DNA from: Planctomycetales bacterium
GTDB lineage: Bacteria; Planctomycetota; Planctomycetia; Isosphaerales; Isosphaeraceae
Direction of reading: 5' to 3'
DNA: 32,345 bases
NCBI GenBank assembly: GCA_027459775.1
Contig: DAIDHE010000276.1
Coordinates: 1-32,345 of the forward strand
Below, one piece after another: positions 7,722-16,348 of this stretch (positions within the stretch are counted from its first letter, which is position 1; each line of letters opens with the position of its first letter). The notes under the pieces are model-generated. The model was not told the DNA's origin. It worked only from the letters and a program-made list of their open reading frames with translations, and made no database searches. Both the position numbers and the translations under genes were made by a program.

Positions 7722-9794
7722 CTAATTGATATACCGGGAATGGGGTCCGATCTGGAAGACGCCGTTGTCGCCGGCCACGCCCTCGTTATTGCCATCCAGG
7801 AACACGGCGGCGGCCGATTCGATCCCCGTGGGGGGGGCGGCCACGAGCGTGATCTGGCCTCCCTTCGGGAACGGCGGCCTGCCCCTAAGCAAAATCTGGA
7901 CCGAGTTCGTCTGGGCGACGTAGTTGACGCTGAAGGCCACCGGATGCAAGATCCGCACGATCTGTCGGTGGACCTTCTTGATCTGGATCGAGTCCACCTG
8001 ATAATTGCCCGGCGAGCCCGCGCTCGGGGCGAACATGGTCGTGCTGTAGTTGAACTGGTAGCCGACGAAGATCGGCTTGCCGATCGGCTTGCCCTTCTTG
8101 TTGAACCTGCGGGTGAAGAGCAATTGCTCGCTCAAAACGACCGGCGGGGGCGGGGGCGGCGCGACGACGGTGAACGGGGAAGTGGCGCCCGCCGTGAGCC
8201 CCGGCGCGATCGCATCGAGCACATACCCGGTCCCGGGCGTGGCGATCGAAAGGCCGGGGAACTGGGCGTAACCGCCCCCGACCGCGACCGTCGTCGTTCC
8301 GGCGAGCGTCGCCCCGCTGGGATTGACCCCGAAGCTCAGGGCCACGTTGCCGCTATAGCTCGTCTCGATGTTGCCGTAGGGATCCACGACCGCGGCCGCC
8401 ACGCCGAACGTCGACCCGACCAGCATGCTCGACGGCGGCTCAGAGACCACCACAAGCTGGCTGGCCGCCGCCGGCGTCACCGCGAAGCCGCTCGAAAGAA
8501 TGCTCGCGAAGCCCGTCGCCGACGCACCCAGCACATAGCCCGAGCCCGCCTTGGTCACCAGCAGATCCGGGAACGTCGCCACGCCCAGACTGGCCGCCTC
8601 GGTCAGCGTCCCCGTCAACACCCCTCCCGCGGGATTGCTCGCAAGAGCCATCGCCACATTGCCGCTAAACGCCGCGTCGACCACCCCCGTCGCGTACTCG
8701 TCCTTGACCGTGACCGTGAGGAACGTCCCCGCCGTCACCGTCGCCACGGGCTCGGTCGTGAACACCAGATTGGTCGACAGCGCCAGCTTGCCGATGTTCG
8801 ACGCCGACGACTCCGTGAAATAGACGTTGCCGTCGGGGGCGGTCAGGATGCCGTAGGATTGCGAATTCGCCGATGGGATCGGCAGCGAGGTCGTCGCGTG
8901 CGTCGTGGGATCGATCGTGCTAAGCGTGTTGGCGGCCTCGTCGGTGAAGTAGATCAGGCCGTCGGGACCGGACGTGATCCCCGTGGGCGAGCTGGGCGCC
9001 GCCCCCGTGGGATACGACGTGACCGCGTGGCTCGTCAGGTTGTATTCGCCGATCTGACCCACGTTGTACTCGGTGAACCAGATGTTGCCGTCGGGCCCGG
9101 TCGTGATCTGGAGCGGCTGCGAGCTCGCGGTCGGCACGGGGGTCTCGGTCACCACGTGGGACGTCAGGTTGTATTCACCGATGTTGTTCCCGCTCTCCTC
9201 CGTGAAATAGATGTTGCCGTCGGGCCCGCTCGTGATGCCATAGGGCTGGGCCCCGCTCGTCAGAACGGGGATCTCGCTGAGCGTGCTGGTCGAAACGTTG
9301 AACTCGCCGATCTTGTTCGCCTGCACCTCGGTGAAATAGATGTTGCCGTCCGAGCCCAACGTGATGAGCTGGGGCTGGGCGGCGCTCGTCACGGTCGAGA
9401 ACTGATGGAACGTGTCGTTCGCGGGGTTGTAAACGCCGATCGCGCTCAGGGTCGGCTCGGTGAAGTAGATCAGCCCCCCAGGCCCGGTCGTGATCCCAAA
9501 CGGCTTGGCGCCGGTCGTCGGAATCGTGACCTCGCTCGTGGCGCCCGTCGTCGTGTTCAGGACGCCGATCGCCCCTTTATTGTATTCGGCGAAATAGATA
9601 TTGCCGTCGACCCCCACCGTCTCGGCCTGGGGACCCGCGTGCGTCGAGACCGTCGGGTACTCCGTGATCGTCGACAACAAAGCCCGCCCCTCGAGCCCCT
9701 CAACGGCAACCCTTGCCGAACGCCGTCCCCTGGTCCGCTTCCTGTTCGATCCTCCCATCAGACCTTGCCCGCCCGCCCACTCTGGCTGTCGCAT
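7722..9794 (-). CDS. Secreted seven-bladed Vgb-like beta-propeller protein with Ig-like repeats
   Basis: The N-terminus is Arg-rich and contains VEGLEGRALLS, the LExRxLL motif that marks many exported planctomycete proteins (LEPR-XLL type). I count seven repeats of the form GPDGNIYFTE...IGEY, about 42 residues apart, which fits a seven-bladed propeller like virginiamycin B lyase (Vgb). Two Ig/cadherin-like repeats of about 100 residues follow (VFTTEPVATVTAG... and VVVSEPPSSMLVG...), then a Pro-rich linker and a beta-rich C-terminal domain with RILHPVAFSVNYV. I chose ATG 9794, which has AGGGAG 7 nt upstream; an upstream GTG (9815) and a downstream ATG (9755) are possible. Lyase activity should not be assumed: such multidomain secreted propellers are mostly of unknown function, and adhesion or surface roles are plausible. 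Confidence 0.85.
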   Translation of the reverse strand: MRQPEWAGGQGLMGGSNRKRTRGRRSARVAVEGLEGRALLSTITEYPTVSTHAGPQAETVGVDGNIYFAEYNKGAIGVLNTTTGATSEVTIPTTGAKPFGITTGPGGLIYFTEPTLSAIGVYNPANDTFHQFSTVTSAAQPQLITLGSDGNIYFTEVQANKIGEFNVSTSTLSEIPVLTSGAQPYGITSGPDGNIYFTEESGNNIGEYNLTSHVVTETPVPTASSQPLQITTGPDGNIWFTEYNVGQIGEYNLTSHAVTSYPTGAAPSSPTGITSGPDGLIYFTDEAANTLSTIDPTTHATTSLPIPSANSQSYGILTAPDGNVYFTESSASNIGKLALSTNLVFTTEPVATVTAGTFLTVTVKDEYATGVVDAAFSGNVAMALASNPAGGVLTGTLTEAASLGVATFPDLLVTKAGSGYVLGASATGFASILSSGFAVTPAAASQLVVVSEPPSSMLVGSTFGVAAAVVDPYGNIETSYSGNVALSFGVNPSGATLAGTTTVAVGGGYAQFPGLSIATPGTGYVLDAIAPGLTAGATSPFTVVAPPPPPPVVLSEQLLFTRRFNKKGKPIGKPIFVGYQFNYSTTMFAPSAGSPGNYQVDSIQIKKVHRQIVRILHPVAFSVNYVAQTNSVQILLRGRPPFPKGGQITLVAAPPTGIESAAAVFLDGNNEGVAGDNGVFQIGPHSRYIN

Positions 9795-11092
9795 CGTGAT
9801 GCTCCCTGAGCCCACCAGGCTCGAGACGTCCCCCGTCGATCCCTTACCGTATGAAACACTCCGACGTTCGTCTTAAGCTTGCTTCGTTCCGCTACGAAAA
9901 CACGGCGTGCCTATCCTAGATCAATCCACGCATTGGCCGCAACCCTTTTCTCCGCTGGATTCCAAACCCCCGTCGGCCTGCCTAATCCAGGCGCGGACCG
10001 GCTTGAAAAAAACCGCTCCACGCCTCAGCCAGGCCGATGTCCGCCACCTGGATGGCGTGTTTTGGCAAAGCAACACGCATCCCGCACGATGTCGCTTTTT
10101 CGCAACACGACATTGCGTGCACGCATGTGTTTTGAAGATGTCGATCTTCGTGAACGTATCGGCCACGTAAGCTGAAGTATGCCTCCTGTCGAGCCTCCGT
10201 GGCGAGGACGCCCCGGATTCTTTGAAGGGTCTCGTGTAAAAACCGTAAAATATTACATAATAATGACTTACGAGCGAACTGTGAAACGACGCCCGACTTC
10301 TTGGAACGCCGTCTGGAGCCAAATCCAATCAATCATGGATCAATGAATCGGGGTGTTCGACCGGATCGAATCGCGATCCCCAGGGGGGTGGTGTCAGGAA
10401 AGATAGGTTCGCCAAATCGGAGTTACGTGTGATTTCGGGGCGAGATGGAATTTTTTCATTTGAATTCAGGCCGCGATTCCGCTATCAGTAGTGACGCTCG
10501 ATCGTCGGCGTGTCGCGAGAACATGCTTCACGGCGATTGAAGGGACAGGGATAAAAGTTGGGTTTGGCTAGAGGAGGGTGATTCTGCTAGCATTCCCATC
10601 TTGTCTTCCTGACCACGGAACTCTTCGATTCGAACGCACCGCAGCCGGGATTGAATCCACGATCGAAACCGAATCAACCCCACGAGAATCACCACCGAAT
10701 CGGGCGTCGGTCTTTGTTTGGTCAGGCATGGTGGCGGTGGCGCAGGCTCGAGCGCCTTGTCGTTTCAGGCTCGTCGTTCTCAACTTACGATCTGGGGTCG
10801 GGTGCGTGCATCTGGGCCTCGTTCGGGAAGAGGGTAATCGATAAGGGAGTCTTGGCCCCGGAGGTTGCTGGAACAGGGAAGAGAGATTCGCGCGCAGGCC
10901 GGCCTGTCGCATGAATCGCTGGCTGGAAGCTGGTTTCCCGGTTCGGAAGCGACGCTCGGGGGAGGAGCAAACGGCTGCCCCAAGAGACTTCATGACGGCG
11001 AGTCCTCGCTTGTCAGGCCGTGCTGTTCAAGGATGTCCTTTGCATCCCTTGTTTTGTATGACGAATTTCGCTTCCTGGGAGGTTTTTGCAAA
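9795..11092. other. 1.3-kb non-coding divergent region between the propeller and PEP-CTERM genes
   Basis: No convincing gene is present; open frames here are short, mutually overlapping and without family motifs. Base composition falls well below the neighbouring genes, with AT-rich patches at about 10235-10270 and 10440-10490. Two sigma-70-like matches face the PEP-CTERM gene: TTGAAG (10222-10227), 18 bp, TAAAAT (10246-10251); and TTGAAT (10460-10465), 17 bp, TATCAG (10483-10488). Both are 600-840 bp from the start codon and are weak predictions. A small inverted repeat GGATCG/CGATCC lies at 10363-10379. A long leader or an unannotated small RNA is possible but not demonstrated. Confidence 0.4.
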
Positions 11093-11821
11093 ATGCGTAG
11101 TCGTTCGTTCTTTCTAGCTCTGGCCGCGGCAGCGATGCTCGTCGGCCTGGGCGCGCCGGCTCACGCCGGTGGTCTCACCCTGCAAGACTTGATCAACAAC
11201 GATCCGACGGGGACCGATTTCACCCTGTCGAACGGCGTTGTGATCAACGTCAACAATGTGTCGTATAACCCGACCAGCGGTGGCACGGCGACCACGCCCA
11301 CCGCCGCGCAGGTCGCCGTCTCGACCACCTCGCTCATTTCGGGCGGCAACACCTATGCCGGCCTTCAGTTCAGCAGCGGCTGGCAATCGGTTGGCGCGGG
11401 CTCATTCATGGACGCGGCGATCACCTTCAACGTCACCGTGCTCACGCCTGGCGTGAAGCTCTCCGACATCCACGCCTTCGCCAATCTCGCCACCGTCGGA
11501 ACCGGCGTGGCCACCATGAGCGAAGTCGTCCGTCAGCTTGACAACCCGCCGCCAACGGTGGTCGCGAGCACCATCCTGACGACGTCGAACCAGGCCTTCA
11601 ACAGCATGTTGGCGGGTGGTCCTTACACCTCGATCAACATCACGAAGGATCTCAACCTGTCCACCTATGCCGCGGGTGACGTCGCCAACACGTCGATCAT
11701 CCAGCAGCTTCTGTCATTCCAGGGCGTCGTCCCCGAGCCCAGCTCGATGGCGCTGCTCGGAATCGGCGTGACCGGCCTGCTCGCCTTCCGTCGGTTCTTC
11801 AAGAAGACCTCGGTCGCTTGA
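11093..11821 (+). CDS. PEP-CTERM sorting domain protein
   Basis: The 242-residue protein has a signal peptide (MRSRSFFLALAAAAMLVGLG, cleavage near AHAGG). The middle is rich in Thr, Asn, Gly and Val, without Cys and apparently beta-structured. The C-terminus is VPEPSSMALLGIGVTGLLAF followed by RRFFKK: the VPEP motif, a hydrophobic helix and a basic tail that define PEP-CTERM, recognised by exosortase and linked to surface or exopolysaccharide display. The start at 11093 is supported by GGGAGG 10 nt upstream and by the signal peptide; the open frame reaches back to 10865 but that part is not protein-like. A strong terminator follows at 11941-11978. The passenger domain is not recognised. Confidence 0.9.
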   Translation: MRSRSFFLALAAAAMLVGLGAPAHAGGLTLQDLINNDPTGTDFTLSNGVVINVNNVSYNPTSGGTATTPTAAQVAVSTTSLISGGNTYAGLQFSSGWQSVGAGSFMDAAITFNVTVLTPGVKLSDIHAFANLATVGTGVATMSEVVRQLDNPPPTVVASTILTTSNQAFNSMLAGGPYTSINITKDLNLSTYAAGDVANTSIIQQLLSFQGVVPEPSSMALLGIGVTGLLAFRRFFKKTSVA

Positions 11822-11903
11822 TTGATCCGATCACCGCGCACCCGGCGGTCGCGAGCCCCTGAAGCTCGCCCCGCCGGCGTGACCCAGCTAACACCTTCGT
11901 CGT

Positions 11904-11920
11904 CCCTGGCGCCACCAGGG
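11904..11920 (+). other. Small hairpin downstream of the PEP-CTERM gene
   Basis: CCCTGG (11904-11909) and CCAGGG (11915-11920) form a 6-bp stem with a 5-nt loop. There is no T tract, so it is probably not itself a terminator. Confidence 0.3.
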
Positions 11921-11940
11921 GGCGGCTCTCGACATGTCGG

Positions 11941-11978
11941 CGGCGGGTGAGGAACTCCACCTCGCCCGCCGTTTTTTT
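11941..11978 (+). terminator. Rho-independent terminator after the PEP-CTERM gene
   Basis: CGGCGGGTGAGG (11941-11952) pairs with CCTCGCCCGCCG (11960-11971): a 12-bp stem with one G-T wobble and the 7-nt loop AACTCCA. Seven T residues follow directly (11972-11978). It is the clearest intrinsic terminator in the window and isolates the PEP-CTERM gene from the carboxypeptidase gene. Confidence 0.85.
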
Positions 11979-12092
11979 GTTTCCCTGGAAGCGCATCCAT
12001 CCTGGGAGCGTGGGCGTCCCGCCCGCCGTTTTCTGTCTCGTCGAGTGCGTGCATTTCATCTGCCGGTTCTTTCTCACCCGTCTCGTACAACC

Positions 12093-13610
12093 ATGACCAT
12101 GACCCCCCAGTCCGCCTACGAAGAGCTCCTGGCACGCGCCCGCAAGCAAGCGCTTTTAGGTTCCTGCTCCGCCGTCCTGGGCTGGGACGAGCAAACCTAC
12201 ATGCCCGCCGGCGGCGCAACCCTCCGCGGCGACCAGATGGCCCTCCTGGCCGGCCTCCAGCACGAACAGGCCACCCACCCCAGAATCGGCGAATTGCTCG
12301 CGATCACGGCCGGATCAAGCTTGGCCGCCGATCCTCGGTCCGATGCCGCCGCGAATATCCGCGAGCTCGACCGCGACTACAAACGCAGGCTCAGGCTCCC
12401 CCAAGCCCTGGTCGAGGAGCTCGCCCGCACAACCTCGCTCGCCCAGTCGGAATGGGTCATCGCCCGATCGAAAAATGATTTCGTTCGCTTCAAACCCTGG
12501 CTGGAAAAGATTTTCGAGCTCAAGCGCCAGGAATCGGCCTGTCTGCGGTCAGCGACCGAAGGGGGCTCGGCGTATGACCCGTTGCTCGACGAATACGAGC
12601 CAGGCGCGCAAGCAAGCGTCCTCGTGACCCTCTTCCAGACGCTCAAGGCCGAGCTCGTCCCCCTGGTCCAGACGGTCGTCGAGCGAACCCGAGGCTCGGC
12701 CGGCGAGGCGGTCCTCAAGCGACTTTATCCCCGCGATCGCCAGCGAATCTTCGCCGAGGCCGTCGCCGCCGGCGTGGGATTCGACTTCACCCGCGGCCGC
12801 CTGGACGAGACGGCCCACCCGTTCTGTTCCGGATTCGGACCCGGCGACTGCCGGATCACGACTCGTTTCGACGACCATCATTTCAATGACGCCTTTTTTG
12901 GCGTTTTGCATGAGGTTGGCCATGGTCTGTACGAGCAGGGGCTCGAGCCTGCGCGTTTCGGCTCGCCCCTGGGCGAGGCGGTCTCGCTGGGGGTTCACGA
13001 GTCGCAATCGCGGCTCTGGGAGAACGCGGTCGGCCGTGGCCGGCCGTTCTGGGGTTACTGGCATCCGCTGGCCCGGCGGATCTTTCACGAGGCGCTTGGC
13101 GGCGTTTCGCTCGACGCCTTCCTGGCGGCCGTCAATCATGTCGAGCCGTCGCTGATCCGCGTCCAGGCCGACGAGGCGACTTATAACCTGCACATCATCA
13201 TCCGGTTCGAGCTCGAGCGGGCTCTCCTGGAGGGAGACCTTTTGGTCGACGACTTACCGGCGGCGTGGAGCGAGCGATACGCAGCGCTTCTGGGGGTGGT
13301 CCCCAAGACCGATGCCGAGGGTTGTCTTCAGGACATCCACTGGAGCGCGGGCTTGATCGGCTATTTCCCGACCTACACCCTGGGCAATCTCTACGCGGCC
13401 CGGCTGTTCAAGCAAGCCCGGCACGACCTGGGCGATCTTGATTCGTCGTTCGCCGCCGGTGATTTCAGCCCGCTTTTGACGTGGCTGCGCGGCAAGATCC
13501 ACCGCCATGGCCGGCGTTATCCGCCGGCCCAGCTCATCGATCAAGCCGCCGGCCCCGCGTCGCTGGTCGAATCGCTCCGTCAGAAATACCAGGAGCTATT
13601 CGGCGTTTGA
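12093..13610 (+). CDS. M32 family metallocarboxypeptidase (thermostable carboxypeptidase Taq type)
   Basis: The 505-residue protein matches the normal M32 length. It contains the zinc-binding HEVGH (residues 273-277) within FFGVLHEVGHGLYEQG, the third-ligand region GVHESQSRLWEN, the substrate-side motif ITTRFDDHHF, and IRVQADEATYNLHIIIRFELE near the C-terminus. It begins with the family-typical SAVLGWDEQTYMPAGG. M32 enzymes are cytosolic zinc carboxypeptidases that trim peptides from the C-terminus. The frame is open back to 11934, across the terminator of the preceding gene, so the start is placed at ATG 12093, with ATG 12099 as an alternative. No good Shine-Dalgarno is visible. It stands alone, with the converging Rpn-type gene after it. 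Confidence 0.93.
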   Translation: MTMTPQSAYEELLARARKQALLGSCSAVLGWDEQTYMPAGGATLRGDQMALLAGLQHEQATHPRIGELLAITAGSSLAADPRSDAAANIRELDRDYKRRLRLPQALVEELARTTSLAQSEWVIARSKNDFVRFKPWLEKIFELKRQESACLRSATEGGSAYDPLLDEYEPGAQASVLVTLFQTLKAELVPLVQTVVERTRGSAGEAVLKRLYPRDRQRIFAEAVAAGVGFDFTRGRLDETAHPFCSGFGPGDCRITTRFDDHHFNDAFFGVLHEVGHGLYEQGLEPARFGSPLGEAVSLGVHESQSRLWENAVGRGRPFWGYWHPLARRIFHEALGGVSLDAFLAAVNHVEPSLIRVQADEATYNLHIIIRFELERALLEGDLLVDDLPAAWSERYAALLGVVPKTDAEGCLQDIHWSAGLIGYFPTYTLGNLYAARLFKQARHDLGDLDSSFAAGDFSPLLTWLRGKIHRHGRRYPPAQLIDQAAGPASLVESLRQKYQELFGV

Positions 13611-13618
13611 GGATGCGT

Positions 13619-14533
13619 TCAGGCCCCGGATGCGTTCAGGAGCTCGTCCCACGACGACGCCTGGCGTTCGATGGTTTGATCGAGCATCGATTCCAGGCGG
13701 TCGCGATCCTCAATGGCCTCGATGGCGGCCAGGACGGCGGGCGTGGGCTCGCCGAATTGCTTGGTCCCCCACCGCACCAGCAACCGCCGAGCCTCGGCCA
13801 CGAGACCTTTCTCGCGGCCCTGTTGAACACCCTGCTGGATTCCTTTCTCGATTCCCAGTTCGATGCCTTCCTTGAGGATTCCCTGGTAGGTGGCGGATTC
13901 GCGCATGGAAGCCACTCCTTTCAGAAGTTCGTCGGCCTCGGCCTGGGTGTATCGGAGTCCCATGAGCACATAGATGGCCGTCCAGAGTTGTTGGGCGTCG
14001 AGGTCGGGCGCCTGGTGGATCTGATCGGCGATCTGGCGGATCAGGCTTTTGGCCTGAGTTTTGTCGATTTTGGCCAGGGGTGCGAGGGGGAGGAGCGCCA
14101 GGCCTGCCTTGAGGAAGGAGTCGGGCTCTTCGATCCACACGCGGAGGACGCGGTAATTATACCGGGAGGTGAAGTTTCCGTCGGGCAAGAGTCGTTCGAA
14201 TTGTCCGGTGAGGGCGGGCATGTCGGCGTCGTCCCTGAGGAGGACGATGATCGAGAGGACGGGAAGTTTGTGCCGCCGTTCGATGGCGGCCTGCCTGAAG
14301 ACGATGGCAGGGAGGAGTTCGGGGTCGCGGCTGGACTGGAGCTCGACGACGACGAGGAAGGGGTTGGTTCCGTCGACCTTGATGACTTTATCGACGGCGG
14401 CGACGAGCGAGGTGGCGTCGGAGTCGATGACGTGGACGGGCCCCGTGACGGCGACGCCGAGCCTTTTGAGCCAGGCGACGGGGTCGATCCAGAGGAGTTC
14501 CTTGGCGGCCGAATCGAAGGGTTTATGAGGCAT
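13619..14533 (-). CDS. Rpn-type PD-(D/E)XK nuclease / putative transposase-like protein
   Basis: The predicted 304-residue protein has the domain found in Rpn recombination-promoting nucleases and their relatives: DKVIKVDG (Asp48 and Asp54) followed by FLVVVELQS (Glu64, Gln66), the ExQ form of the PD-(D/E)XK core. The C-terminal third has a helical QGILKEGIELGIEKGIQQ-type low-complexity hinge with repeated G-x(3)-G spacing, then a domain with RWGTKQFGEP, as in DUF4351-like proteins. The start at 14533 is supported by AAGG 7 nt upstream. E. coli Rpn proteins cleave DNA and promote RecA-independent recombination; transfer of that activity to this protein is inference. It is divergent from the AAA ATPase gene, with 254 bp between, and ends 8 bp from the converging carboxypeptidase stop. 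Confidence 0.75.
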   Translation of the reverse strand: MPHKPFDSAAKELLWIDPVAWLKRLGVAVTGPVHVIDSDATSLVAAVDKVIKVDGTNPFLVVVELQSSRDPELLPAIVFRQAAIERRHKLPVLSIIVLLRDDADMPALTGQFERLLPDGNFTSRYNYRVLRVWIEEPDSFLKAGLALLPLAPLAKIDKTQAKSLIRQIADQIHQAPDLDAQQLWTAIYVLMGLRYTQAEADELLKGVASMRESATYQGILKEGIELGIEKGIQQGVQQGREKGLVAEARRLLVRWGTKQFGEPTPAVLAAIEAIEDRDRLESMLDQTIERQASSWDELLNASGA

Positions 14534-14725
14534 GGCGGGGCCTTGATCGTGGGAAATCGGCGATCGCCCGAGCCTGCGGCGGCTCGCCCCGGTTCCTCGG
14601 AGGCCGTGTCCGACATCTCTTGTATCGGGCCCCCGACGGCGAAACGCCAGGCTCGAGCGGACGTTGCGCCGCCAAGCGCTCAATGCCGTCGGATCGACGG
14701 ACGCCCCGGGTGGCCGAATCGAGAC

Positions 14726-14773
14726 GATTTGCTTATCACCCCGATTTAAGCATGGCATGATTTGCTTAAATCG
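14726..14773. promoter_or_regulatory. Palindromic operator-like site upstream of the DUF4143 ATPase gene
   Basis: CGATTTAAGCA (14742-14752) and TGCTTAAATCG (14763-14773) form a perfect 11-bp inverted repeat with a 10-bp spacer, about one helical turn. GATTTGCTTA also occurs as a direct repeat at 14726-14735 and 14759-14768. The site sits 15 bp before the ATPase ATG. A TAAAAT hexamer at 14776-14781 directly before the start could be a -10 for a leaderless transcript. A dimeric regulator site is inferred; the regulator is unknown. Confidence 0.55.
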
Positions 14774-14787
14774 CATAAAATGGGTCG

Positions 14788-16239
14788 ATGGAGATCCCGC
14801 AAACCGAGCTCTATTCGGTTCTTCAAGAGTTCAATCCCTGGTGGATCGGCCAGCCCTTGGGCGATTTACCCGACTGGGAGCGGTCGGCGTTCGTCCCGGT
14901 CTGGGAGTGGGTGCAAGGGGCGGATCGAACGCGGGCCCTGGTTCTGACAGGCGCGCGACAGACCGGAAAGACCACGCTCTACCGCCAAGCGATCCGACGG
15001 CTGGTGCGCGAGGGATACCCCGCCCGGAACATCCTCTACGCGACCTTCGACCATCCCATCCTCAAGCTGGCCGGTCTGAAGCAGACGCTGGAAGCGTGGG
15101 ACGCCCTCTATGAGCCCGATCCGCAAGCCCGACGGATCATGTTCCTCGACGAGATCCAGTACCTGAAAGACTGGCAAACCTGGCTCAAACATCGAGTCGA
15201 TTTCGATCGCGGATCGCGGATCGCCGTGACCGGCTCGGCCATCCCACTCCGCGACGCCGCCAGTGAGACCGGCGTCGGGCGCTGGGAAACCATCCCACTC
15301 GCGACCCTCTCGTTTCGCGAATTCTTGCGGCTCAAACGCATCGACCCCCCAAACCTGCCCGCGAGCCAATCGCTGCTCCCGCTCTTCGATTGGTCGAACG
15401 CCGATTTCGCCAGGGTCGCCAAACAAGGACAGGCCCTTACCGTTCATTTTCATGATTACTTGCTCCGCGGGGGCTTTCCCGAGCCGGCCCTGGTCTCGGA
15501 TCTCACCCGCTGCCAGCGGCTCCTGCGCGAGGACGTCGTCGATAAGGTTCTCAAACGCGACCTGACCGCCCTTTTCGGCCTCCGGCGGGTGATCGAGGTC
15601 GAAAAGCTGTTTCTCTATCTCTGCTACCACGACGGCGGGATTCTCGACCTGACCACTCTCGCCCGCCAGATGGACGGGGTCAACCGCCAGTCGGCCGCCG
15701 CCTTTCTCGACATCCTCGAGGCCACCCACCTGGTCTATCGGCTCAAACCCTTCGGCTACGGCAAGGAGATCTTGCGCGGTCGCGACAAGATCTATCTGGC
15801 CGACGCGGCGATCGCCGGGGCCGTCTTGCTCCTGGGACGCCGGCTGCTCGAGCAGCCCGACCGCCTGGGCGCGGCCGTCGAAACCGCGTTTTTCAAGCAC
15901 CTATTCACCCGCTATTACGCCGACACCCCCACGTTTTCCTACTGGCGCGACCGCAAACACGCGGATCTGGAAGTCGACGTGATCGTCGCGATGGGCGATC
16001 GCCTGATCCCTTTCGAGGTCAAGTATCAAGGAACGCTGGTCACCGCCGCCAAGATCAAGGGACTGCGGCTGTTTCTCGAGGAACGCGGGCTCAAGAATGG
16101 CTATGTGATCACCCAGCGCTGGGATGATTTCGGAGTCATGGGGCTCGCCTCGGCCCATCGCGGCCGCGAGCGCGAACCGCTCTCGGCCCGCGTCCTCAAG
16201 ATCCCAGCGCCCCTGGCTTGCTACTGGCTGGCGAATTGA
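14788..16239 (+). CDS. AAA ATPase with DUF4143 C-terminal domain
   Basis: The 483-residue protein has Walker A GARQTGKTT (residues 55-63), Walker B IMFLDEIQ (117-124) and the sensor-like VTGSAIPLR. This is the AAA_14 ATPase pattern. A winged-helix-like segment and the DUF4143 end follow: FKHLFTRYYADTP and SYWRDRKHADLEVDVIV, then PFEVKYQG. The D-E-V-D...E-V-K arrangement resembles a PD-(D/E)XK nuclease core, a known feature of this family. Length is typical. Such proteins are common in mobile and patchily distributed gene sets; their function is poorly known. There is no Shine-Dalgarno, consistent with a leaderless mRNA. The divergent partner gene encodes a second nuclease-like protein. Confidence 0.85.
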   Translation: MEIPQTELYSVLQEFNPWWIGQPLGDLPDWERSAFVPVWEWVQGADRTRALVLTGARQTGKTTLYRQAIRRLVREGYPARNILYATFDHPILKLAGLKQTLEAWDALYEPDPQARRIMFLDEIQYLKDWQTWLKHRVDFDRGSRIAVTGSAIPLRDAASETGVGRWETIPLATLSFREFLRLKRIDPPNLPASQSLLPLFDWSNADFARVAKQGQALTVHFHDYLLRGGFPEPALVSDLTRCQRLLREDVVDKVLKRDLTALFGLRRVIEVEKLFLYLCYHDGGILDLTTLARQMDGVNRQSAAAFLDILEATHLVYRLKPFGYGKEILRGRDKIYLADAAIAGAVLLLGRRLLEQPDRLGAAVETAFFKHLFTRYYADTPTFSYWRDRKHADLEVDVIVAMGDRLIPFEVKYQGTLVTAAKIKGLRLFLEERGLKNGYVITQRWDDFGVMGLASAHRGREREPLSARVLKIPAPLACYWLAN

Positions 16240-16348
16240 TCCGCCGCCTGCACTGGCTTCCCACCCCCCGGCCGTTGTATCATCGACGATTGTCATAGAC
16301 ACTCGCCCGCGCATGCTCCGCGACCTGGAAACGAGAATGGGAGGATTC

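Noticed and set aside
7527-9809. Long plus-strand open frame antisense to the propeller gene
   Set aside because: Its product is dominated by Arg, Gly and Asp with no domain. The minus-strand frame has seven clean propeller repeats, so this is a high-GC shadow frame.
9921-10332. Two overlapping minus-strand frames of 116-135 codons in the 1.3-kb gap
   Set aside because: They overlap in different frames, have no ribosome-binding site and no family features, and lie in a low-GC region unlike local genes.
11069-11086. Sigma-54 promoter upstream of the PEP-CTERM gene (PEP-CTERM genes can be RpoN controlled)
   Set aside because: The GG/GC pairs in the upstream region are not at the required 10-bp spacing.
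10865-11092. N-terminal extension of the PEP-CTERM protein
   Set aside because: A signal peptide and ribosome-binding site define the start at 11093; the upstream frame codes a Cys-, Arg- and Ser-rich stretch without a signal.
11934-12092. N-terminal extension of the M32 carboxypeptidase
   Set aside because: The frame would begin before the terminator of the PEP-CTERM gene and encode its stem-loop; M32 proteins start near SAYEELL.
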